Shown here in pieces: positions 1 through 5,004 of a DNA stretch of 5,004 nucleotides; the first letter of the stretch is position 1; each line of letters opens with the position of its first letter. Both the position numbers and the translations under genes were made by a program. The DNA lies in contig JAEOTG010000277.1 in assembly GCA_016839985.1 (NCBI GenBank), positions 1-5,004 on the forward strand, in the 5' to 3' direction. The notes under the pieces are model-generated. The model saw only the letters and a list, made by a program, of their open reading frames with translations, was not told the origin of the DNA and searched no databases. This DNA is from Candidatus Heimdallarchaeota archaeon. Its GTDB lineage: Archaea; Asgardarchaeota; Heimdallarchaeia; Heimdallarchaeales; Heimdallarchaeaceae.

Positions 1-2354
1 AAATTCCTCTTCTTACTCGAAAAACAAACAAAGAGAAAAAGGATCTTATTGAGAAGGGCGGTTCTAATCCAGAAAAATTATCCAAGGTTGTCAAAGGAAT
101 AATCGGTAACCCAGATGTTGAGCTTATTTATTATAAATTCCTAAAACAGAAATTTCCACCATCAAGTAAACAAAAATCCAATTTTCCTCAACCTTTGAAT
201 CAGTTCTTAGAGAAAAAAAACATGAAATTTTTATATGAATTTCAAAACCAATCTTCTAAAGCAATAGAAGATGGGAAAGACGTAGTAATAGTTGCTCCAA
301 CAGGAACAGGCAAAACAGAAGCATTTCTATTACCAATCTTAGCAAAGATATGGAACAAAGCATCTCATCCTTTATTGAGAAGGGGTTTATCTACTATTAT
401 TATTTATCCAACAAAGGCTCTTGCAAGAGATCAAAAGAAGAAAATCTTGGAATATGGAGGAGCTTTAAACATTACATGTGAAATTTTTGATGGTGACACA
501 CCAAAGAAAATTAGGGAAAAAATTATGGAGTATCCACCTGATATTCTAATAACTAATCCTGATATGCTTCATTATCATATGAGAAAACCTCAATTCAGAG
601 AGGTCTTAAGGACAGTAGAAAACATAATCATTGATGAAATACATGTAGCTGTAGGAGCTTTTGGGTCAAATATTTATTTCATTTTAAAACGCTTGCAAAG
701 GTTAGTGAAAAACAGGATACAACTTATAGGTTCCTCAGCAACAATAGGCAACGCAAAGGAATTTGTTAGTAGTTTGTTTGATCGGGAAGTGGAAATCATC
801 ACAATAAGCGAAGCAAGAAAAGCTCCAACTCATTTACTTATTGTTCTCCCATGGGGGGTTAGTCAATACACAATTACATCTGCAATTGCTAGACAATTAA
901 TAACTCAAGGGCATAAAACTCTATGCTTCCAGAATAGTCACAAAAATGCGGAAATTGTTAATCTACTCCTGAGAAACGCCAGAATTAAATCAGCAATTCA
1001 CCGAGCTGGTTTAACAAAAGAATATCGAAATAAGGTAGAATCAAATTTCAGAAATGGAGAACTAAGTGCGTTAGTTTCAACTCCAACATTAGAACTAGGA
1101 ATAGATATAGGTGATGTTGATGGTGTAGTTTCATCGATTGTAGACATTACTAGTTTTATTCAAAGGTTGGGGAGGGCTGGAAGAAAAGGACAAGAATCTA
1201 TTGGTGCTTTGATTTTAAGAAACGATGATCCAATTAGTACTTATTACATTTCACATCCTGAAACATACTTTGAAGATATTAGAAAAGGCTATGTTGAGCC
1301 GATGAATGAGATAGTGTCATACTACCAGTTGTTGTCAGCTGCAATTGAGAAGCCAATTGAAGAAGAAGAATTTCTAAATCATGTTAAAACAATCCACAAA
1401 CTTGAGAAAGAGAACTTACTTAGGAAAACGCAATCTGAAACATATAGAATAAAATCAAAAGCTGATGCTGTTCAACTATTACGTTCATATTCAATAAGAG
1501 GAATTGGCGACACTCTCTCATTAAAAGATAGCAATGGTAAAAGACTTGGTGATAGATCTATGCCAATGGCTGCGAGAGAATTACATCCTGGAGCATTTTA
1601 TTTACATGGTGGTGCATATTATCGTTCTCAAAAATTCACTTATAATCCTAAATTCGGTGGAGGAGAAATAACTCTAAAACATATAGAACCAGTAAATCTA
1701 AAAACAACAGCTCTGAGATATGCGACTCCCACCATACTATCAATAAATGAAAATAAAACAGTGTTTGGATCAGATGTAATTTATTGTGATTTAGAGATTA
1801 CAGAAAATGTAGTAGGTTATCAAATTTCAGAAATCTATACAAACAGAGTTCAAGAAGTTAGAGATTTAGACGAACCCATTATATATTCTTTCCCAACAAA
1901 AGGTTTTGTTTTTACAATGCCAAAACCTCTGAAACTACCAATAGAAATGCAAGAAATACCTGAAAAGATACTTTACAGTGGAACATTTCATGCCATTGAA
2001 CATGTGTTAATAGAATCAAGTTCGATGTTAACTGGTGGAGGAAGTAATGAAATAGGAGGAATTTCAATGGGTTCTTCAGGTGCTATTTTTGTTTATGATG
2101 CAGCTAAAGGTGGGAGTGGATTATCCAAATTACTGTATGACAGGTTGGATGAAGGTTTGAATCGTTCACTAAAAATATTGCAAGAATGTAACTGTACTAG
2201 CACAGATGGGTGCCCAAGATGCACTTATTCCTATCAATGTGGAAATAACAATCAGCCACTAAACAAAACTGGAGCAATTGAATCTTTGAAACTTATAGAT
2301 AAAACAAAATCAGCAATTATCGATGATTTTACTGAATATGATGCATATGTCTAA
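1..2354 (+). CDS. Hrq1/MrfA-type DEAD/DEAH-box helicase with DUF1998 (MZB) domain, 5' end outside window
   Basis: Superfamily 2 ATP-dependent DNA helicase. Relatives (bacterial MrfA/YprA, fungal Hrq1) are 3'-5' helicases used in repair of crosslinked or damaged DNA; that role here is inferred. Counting residues from the TTG at 195: a Q-motif-like stretch at 3-24, Walker A APTGTGKTE (34-42), motif Ia YPTKALARDQ (71-80), Ib TNPD (120-123), Walker B DEIH (147-150), motif III SSATIGN (180-186), motif V with ELGIDIGD (300-307), motif VI QRLGRAGRKG (323-332). A C-terminal DUF1998 domain follows, with a HAIEHVLIE helix (599-607), YDAAKGGSGLS (634-644) and clustered cysteines C665, C667, C673, C676, C682 followed by GNNNQPLNK, the usual zinc-site ending. 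The frame (first full codon at 3) has no stop back to the left edge, and codons 3-194 read as plausible protein with no ATG, so at least 64 residues precede the TTG and the start is probably upstream. A start at TTG 195 or ATG 222 is possible but less likely. No second helicase-associated gene such as an MrfB exonuclease is visible. Confidence 0.9.
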   Translation, partial: IPLLTRKTNKEKKDLIEKGGSNPEKLSKVVKGIIGNPDVELIYYKFLKQKFPPSSKQKSNFPQPLNQFLEKKNMKFLYEFQNQSSKAIEDGKDVVIVAPTGTGKTEAFLLPILAKIWNKASHPLLRRGLSTIIIYPTKALARDQKKKILEYGGALNITCEIFDGDTPKKIREKIMEYPPDILITNPDMLHYHMRKPQFREVLRTVENIIIDEIHVAVGAFGSNIYFILKRLQRLVKNRIQLIGSSATIGNAKEFVSSLFDREVEIITISEARKAPTHLLIVLPWGVSQYTITSAIARQLITQGHKTLCFQNSHKNAEIVNLLLRNARIKSAIHRAGLTKEYRNKVESNFRNGELSALVSTPTLELGIDIGDVDGVVSSIVDITSFIQRLGRAGRKGQESIGALILRNDDPISTYYISHPETYFEDIRKGYVEPMNEIVSYYQLLSAAIEKPIEEEEFLNHVKTIHKLEKENLLRKTQSETYRIKSKADAVQLLRSYSIRGIGDTLSLKDSNGKRLGDRSMPMAARELHPGAFYLHGGAYYRSQKFTYNPKFGGGEITLKHIEPVNLKTTALRYATPTILSINENKTVFGSDVIYCDLEITENVVGYQISEIYTNRVQEVRDLDEPIIYSFPTKGFVFTMPKPLKLPIEMQEIPEKILYSGTFHAIEHVLIESSSMLTGGGSNEIGGISMGSSGAIFVYDAAKGGSGLSKLLYDRLDEGLNRSLKILQECNCTSTDGCPRCTYSYQCGNNNQPLNKTGAIESLKLIDKTKSAIIDDFTEYDAYV

Positions 2355-2356
2355 TC

Positions 2357-2375
2357 TTTTTTGATTATGTTTTTT
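2357..2375 (+). terminator. Oligo-T terminator after the helicase gene
   Basis: Two runs of six T (2357-2362 and 2370-2375) lie within 21 bases of the helicase stop codon. Archaeal RNA polymerase terminates at U-rich tracts without needing a hairpin, and no strong stem is visible here. A third T6 run lies at 2438-2443. The position supports separate transcription of the helicase and the downstream small gene, though this is inferred. Confidence 0.5.
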
Positions 2376-2468
2376 AACTTACTGAAAAAAGTGTAATACC
2401 GTAGTAGAGCTTACAATCATATCCCTATCTCATGTGCTTTTTTGTTAAGATTCCAGAGATAATAGTTA

Positions 2469-2873
2469 ATGATAGAAGCTGATTATGATCCAGATGAATT
2501 TATAGACGTAGCATTAAATTGCATATTCCCTTCAACTGAAGAAATAGATCCTGAAATATTGAAGGAAATAACTAATTTTCTGGAAACCAGTGAAACAAAG
2601 ACTTATCCTGAAGATGCTGAGATAGTTAGAGGAGAAATCAGGAAAGCTCTAATACATTTTAAGAACAGACCTTATCTTTATCAAACACGTAAAAAAATGG
2701 AAGAAATTCTAAGAAATGATGAAAATTGGAGAAAATTCTTTATTGCACCTAAACTTTTATTGGAGGAAATGAAAAGTGCAGGATTGAATAAAGAAGAAAT
2801 AGAACTCTTGAAAGATTCTCTAAAAACAGCTGAAAAGTCATATTATAGAATGAAATCAATTCCTTCCCCATAA
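2469..2873 (+). CDS. Hypothetical acidic helical protein (134 aa)
   Basis: I do not recognise a family. The start is well fixed: an in-frame TAG lies at 2463-2465, six bases before the ATG, and the next in-frame ATG is not until residue 77. There is no clear Shine-Dalgarno sequence and only a poor TATA candidate upstream. The protein has no signal peptide or membrane segment, so it is probably cytoplasmic. Residues 1-53 are very acidic (16 Asp/Glu against 2 Lys), rich in Glu-Ile and Pro-Glu pairs; residues 54-130 are mixed-charge and predicted by eye to form amphipathic helices. A possible turn with Trp-Arg-Lys-Phe-Phe lies at 87-91. The only cysteine is C18, so no zinc site is likely. Composition and codon choice match the neighbours and the frame is clean over 405 bases, which supports a real gene. 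It sits 114 bases after the helicase and 150 before the glycosyltransferase, all in one direction; a partner role with either is a guess. Confidence 0.72.
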   Translation: MIEADYDPDEFIDVALNCIFPSTEEIDPEILKEITNFLETSETKTYPEDAEIVRGEIRKALIHFKNRPYLYQTRKKMEEILRNDENWRKFFIAPKLLLEEMKSAGLNKEEIELLKDSLKTAEKSYYRMKSIPSP

Positions 2874-2877
2874 CAGC

Positions 2878-2885
2878 TTATATAA
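2878..2885 (+). promoter_or_regulatory. TATA-box-like element (distal) before the glycosyltransferase gene
   Basis: TTATATAA starts five bases after the stop codon of the small acidic gene and is close to the archaeal TATA consensus. Transcription would start near 2906, giving a leader of more than 100 bases before the membrane-protein gene. No small open frame of note lies in that leader. The element is nearly palindromic, so its direction is uncertain, and in AT-rich DNA such a match can occur by chance. Confidence 0.35.
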
Positions 2886-2990
2886 TTTTCTACTTTTAGA
2901 ACTCAATACTAGTACCTGAAGGATTATTCAGCAAAAGTAAATAAATAGCTCTAAACACTATCTATTCACTGATGTAAAACAAGTTACTAC

Positions 2991-3003
2991 TTATAACATA
3001 TAT
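2991..3003 (+). promoter_or_regulatory. TATA-box-like element (proximal) before the glycosyltransferase gene
   Basis: The run TTATAACATATAT is centred about 25-30 bases before the ATG at 3024. That is the spacing expected if transcription begins at or just before that ATG, producing a leaderless or nearly leaderless mRNA, common in archaea. The lack of any Shine-Dalgarno sequence before 3015 or 3024 agrees with this. It competes with the distal candidate at 2878-2885. Confidence 0.4.
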
Positions 3004-3023
3004 CCTCCAATTATGTGAATGCA

Positions 3024-4658
3024 ATGAAAAAACCAAGTAAGATGATTAATCAATTACGCAATCTAAATCTAGATGAGATAGATAAAAGAAAACTTCGTAG
3101 TTTGCTAATCATTATTTCTATTTCTATATTGTTGTTTTCATTATCACTTTATCTAAAAAATCTAGCTTCTTTATGGTTCTGGGAAGAACAAAGTAATCAT
3201 GGACCAGGATATTTTTATTGGACAAATTACAATGATAGTGAAGTTCTAGAAGTGTGGTATTTAGAAGCATATGGTGATGCGTCTTATTATTACGAACCCT
3301 ATCTGCTTGCATTCAAATATGAGAATTGGAATCCTTATGCAGGGGGGAATTATGAAGATGATCCTTTACATGGATATGCATATGGGCCATTATTTATATA
3401 TGGTTTGTATTTTATTTCTCTATTTGTTGGATTATTCAATCCAGGAATGGGAAGGTCAGCAGTTGTTTATCAATCAGTTAAATGGACACATTTGGTTTTT
3501 GATTCCTTATGCGTTGTGATGATATATATAATAATTATTAGCCTGAATTCATTCAAAGAGAAAAACGTAAAAAAACACACACTAGGACTTTTGGGAGGAT
3601 TTATTTTCCTGTTTATGCCAATTAATTTACTTTATGTCGATAGCGTTTTTCTCAACACACCTCAAATGTGTTTCTTCACTCTACTAAGTTACCTTCTGCT
3701 TATGAAAAATAAATACAAGACTTCAGCTTTCTTCCTTTCTGTAGCATGGTTATCTAAACAAATGCCGTTATTCTTACTAATTCCATGGTTTCTTATTATT
3801 TGGAAAAAAGATTCTCTAAAAGAAGCCTTATTAGATTTCGTCGTTCCATTTATAGTCACAACTTTTATTCTATCCCTTGCTTGGATTTTTATCTCTCCTG
3901 TTTCCTATGCTTGGAGAGTTTTTGGTCCAGGGAAACCATTAAATTTCGTAGATTTGGAACATCCTAGACATACTGTTACCCTTGCTCATAGTTTCCTCTT
4001 CCTTGGTAGTGAAGGATTTGCGAACTTCTATGCAACAATTAACAGTTTTATGGTTCCATTCTTGATTTTCTATGCATTGGCAGCTTTTATTGCATACTTT
4101 AATGGAAAGATATTAGGAGAAAATGAATCTTACTTTACAATTTTTACTACTTGGATTATCATTAATACTCATTTGTTTATCTCTAGAGGAGTCTACAAGT
4201 ATTATAACGCTTTTATTACTCCTTTTATCATTCTGAGCATCGTTGTTTTCTTAGATGATAGCATCTTGAAATTAAAAATAAGAATCCCAAGAATTAGAAA
4301 AAAATCCAGTGACGATAAAGAAATAAAGAATCAAAAAAACAAAAAAACACTAATTATTCATCAGAATAAGCCTATAGCGTTAGCATTTTTAATTTCATCA
4401 TTTCTCATAACAAACGGTTTATTTTACTATTATAATTGGATTTTAATATCAAATTCCAGATACTTACACCCTCTCTATCTTCTGATTTTATTTGTATTCA
4501 TTAGCCTATTAATTCCGCCAGTAGCTTACGGAAGCTTCACCAAGAAAAGCAATTATAAAATGATAAAGGAGGATGTTGTTTATATTCTGAAACAAATAAA
4601 AAACGGTTATACAAAGCTTAAGCAAAAAGTGATTAAAAAACAAAAAACACAACAATAA
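3024..4658 (+). CDS. GT-C-like polytopic membrane glycosyltransferase (544 aa)
   Basis: Probable integral membrane glycosyltransferase of the GT-C fold (PMT/GT39, GT87-like), which transfers a sugar from a polyprenyl-phosphate donor on the outer face of the membrane. ATG 3024 is preferred over the in-frame GTG at 3015, because a TATA-like element is spaced for it; numbering here counts from the GTG. A basic N-terminus is followed by TM1 (30-47), then a large aromatic outside loop (48-120) holding Glu84 and Asp88 in a YGDASYYY stretch, where GT-C enzymes carry their catalytic acid. About eleven further membrane segments follow, near 121-141, 155-178, 188-208, 216-230, 236-262, 270-294, 340-362, 373-390, 393-413, 453-475 and 483-507. 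The segment YGPLFIYG (123-130), YVDS (207-210) and SKQMPLFLLIPW (247-258) resemble conserved spots in such enzymes. A lysine-rich loop (416-452) and basic tail (508-547) should be cytoplasmic. The oligosaccharyltransferase motif WWDYG is absent, so it is not AglB. Substrate unknown; a non-enzymatic membrane protein is not excluded. Confidence 0.72.
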   Translation: MKKPSKMINQLRNLNLDEIDKRKLRSLLIIISISILLFSLSLYLKNLASLWFWEEQSNHGPGYFYWTNYNDSEVLEVWYLEAYGDASYYYEPYLLAFKYENWNPYAGGNYEDDPLHGYAYGPLFIYGLYFISLFVGLFNPGMGRSAVVYQSVKWTHLVFDSLCVVMIYIIIISLNSFKEKNVKKHTLGLLGGFIFLFMPINLLYVDSVFLNTPQMCFFTLLSYLLLMKNKYKTSAFFLSVAWLSKQMPLFLLIPWFLIIWKKDSLKEALLDFVVPFIVTTFILSLAWIFISPVSYAWRVFGPGKPLNFVDLEHPRHTVTLAHSFLFLGSEGFANFYATINSFMVPFLIFYALAAFIAYFNGKILGENESYFTIFTTWIIINTHLFISRGVYKYYNAFITPFIILSIVVFLDDSILKLKIRIPRIRKKSSDDKEIKNQKNKKTLIIHQNKPIALAFLISSFLITNGLFYYYNWILISNSRYLHPLYLLILFVFISLLIPPVAYGSFTKKSNYKMIKEDVVYILKQIKNGYTKLKQKVIKKQKTQQ

Positions 4659-4683
4659 AATCTTCATTATTAATATCGCTTCA

Positions 4684-4688
4684 TTTTT
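4684..4688 (+). terminator. Weak T-rich terminator candidate after the glycosyltransferase gene
   Basis: A T5 run lies 26 bases after the stop codon in an AT-rich stretch. It is the only oligo-T run before the promoter-like sequence of the pilin gene. One run of five is weak evidence, and read-through into the pilin gene is possible. Confidence 0.25.
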
Positions 4689-4745
4689 ATTAGCACAAAA
4701 ATAATTGAAAAGCTATCAAAATATGTGACAAACTACAAAAAAATT

Positions 4746-4753
4746 CTTATAAA
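4746..4753 (+). promoter_or_regulatory. TATA box of the pilin-like gene
   Basis: CTTATAAA, preceded by an A-rich stretch at 4738-4743 that could serve as the TFB recognition element (BRE). Transcription would start near 4775 and leave a leader of about 20-25 bases before the ATG at 4798. GTGA at 4789-4792, five bases before the start, could pair weakly with the 3' end of 16S rRNA. A second TTATAA at 4783-4788 is too close to the start to drive this gene. Confidence 0.5.
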
Positions 4754-4797
4754 CCAATAGAAGCTTAATTAATGTAAGAGAGTTATAAGTGACATAT

Positions 4798-5004
4798 ATG
4801 TTCAGTAATTTTATAAAATCAAGAAGGGCAATTTCTGAAGTTCTAGCAACAGTTATAATAATTGCTCTAGTAATAGGTGCTGGAGGTATAGTCGCAGCGA
4901 TACTAATCAATGTGAATGTTGTAGATTTACCTAGTTACTTCCAAACTCCAGAACCAAAAGAGGTTAAACTATCATTGAGTATAATAAATACCACTGATAG
5001 TAAT
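4798..5004 (+). CDS. Archaeal type IV pilin-like protein, class III signal peptide, 3' end outside window
   Basis: The 69 visible residues show an archaeal type IV pilin/archaellin-type leader. A short basic N-region (Lys7, Arg9, Arg10) leads to Ala11-Ile-Ser-Glu14, and then an unbroken hydrophobic helix runs to about residue 37. Cleavage by a prepilin peptidase (PibD/FlaK/EppA family) is expected next to Ala11, most likely just after it. The helix would anchor the protein in the membrane before assembly and pack in the filament core afterwards. After the helix the chain becomes polar and Pro/Glu-rich (PSYFQTPEPKE), then begins beta-like sequence (VKLSLSIINTT), as in the exposed head domain of pilins. 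Asn64-Thr-Thr66 is an N-glycosylation sequon. The gene runs off the right edge, so its length and head domain are unknown; it could be an adhesion pilin, a minor pilin or another secreted protein using the same leader. It follows the glycosyltransferase by 139 bases and appears to have its own TATA box. Confidence 0.85.
   Translation, partial: MFSNFIKSRRAISEVLATVIIIALVIGAGGIVAAILINVNVVDLPSYFQTPEPKEVKLSLSIINTTDSN

Noticed and set aside
2379..2393. Short inverted repeat ACTT/AAGT after the helicase gene
   Set aside because: A four-base stem in AT-rich DNA is expected by chance and would not be stable.
1..2873. Helicase plus small protein as a DISARM-like or other defence operon
   Set aside because: DUF1998 helicases occur in DISARM (DrmA), but this protein is much shorter, no methyltransferase or DrmB/DrmC-like gene is present, and T6 tracts separate it from the next gene. 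The compact repair-type architecture fits better.
2469..2873. MrfB-type exonuclease partner of the helicase
   Set aside because: The protein is only 134 residues, with no DEDD-type exonuclease motifs and no TPR-like repeats.
3124..3312. Open frame of 62 codons on the minus strand
   Set aside because: It lies wholly antisense to the membrane-protein gene, which has coherent hydrophobic segments there; its product has no recognisable domain or signal.
3271..3519. Open frame of 82 codons, + strand, other phase
   Set aside because: It is an out-of-phase reading of the same membrane-protein gene; its Met-rich, hydrophobic look is a by-product of the T-rich codons of the real frame.
3785..3967. 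Open frame of 60 codons, + strand, other phase
   Set aside because: It sits inside the glycosyltransferase frame with no promoter or ribosome site of its own and low-quality composition.
3024..4658. Oligosaccharyltransferase (AglB/STT3)
   Set aside because: It is a multi-membrane GT-C-like protein, but the WWDYG motif and the large C-terminal soluble domain of AglB are missing, and it is too short.
4716..4910. Open frame of 64 codons on the minus strand
   Set aside because: It is antisense to the pilin promoter and leader; the pilin frame on the + strand carries a clear class III leader and explains the region.

Overview
The window looks like a piece of an AT-rich archaeal genome. The clearest sign is the start of a gene at the right edge, whose protein begins with an archaeal type IV pilin leader: a short basic stretch, Arg-Arg-Ala-Ile-Ser-Glu, then an unbroken hydrophobic helix. 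Other signs are TATA-like boxes about 25-50 bases before starts, almost no Shine-Dalgarno sequences, heavy use of AGA/AGG for arginine and ATA for isoleucine, and oligo-T tracts after genes. The style would suit an Asgard (Heimdall/Gerd-like) or another mesophilic archaeon, but nothing here settles the phylum.

All four genes lie on the + strand. Positions 1-2354 hold most of a large superfamily 2 DNA helicase of the Hrq1/MrfA (YprA) type with a C-terminal DUF1998 (MZB) zinc-binding domain. Its frame is open to the left edge, so the true start is probably outside the window. Two T6 tracts directly after its stop look like an archaeal terminator. Positions 2469-2873 encode a small, acid-rich, mostly helical soluble protein that I do not recognise. 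Positions 3024-4658 (possibly 3015-4658) encode a polytopic membrane protein with the layout of a GT-C glycosyltransferase. From 4798 to the right edge runs the 5' part of a pilin-like, class III signal peptide protein.

The genes do not form an obvious single pathway. The helicase is most likely a DNA repair enzyme and appears to be separately terminated. The last two genes both belong to the cell surface: a lipid-linked-sugar type glycosyltransferase followed by a secreted pilin-like protein that already shows one N-glycosylation sequon in its visible part. A functional link between them is possible but unproven. Gaps between genes are 100-150 bases and hold only promoter-like and terminator-like sequence. 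I found no RNA gene, CRISPR array, transposon or convincing new defence system.
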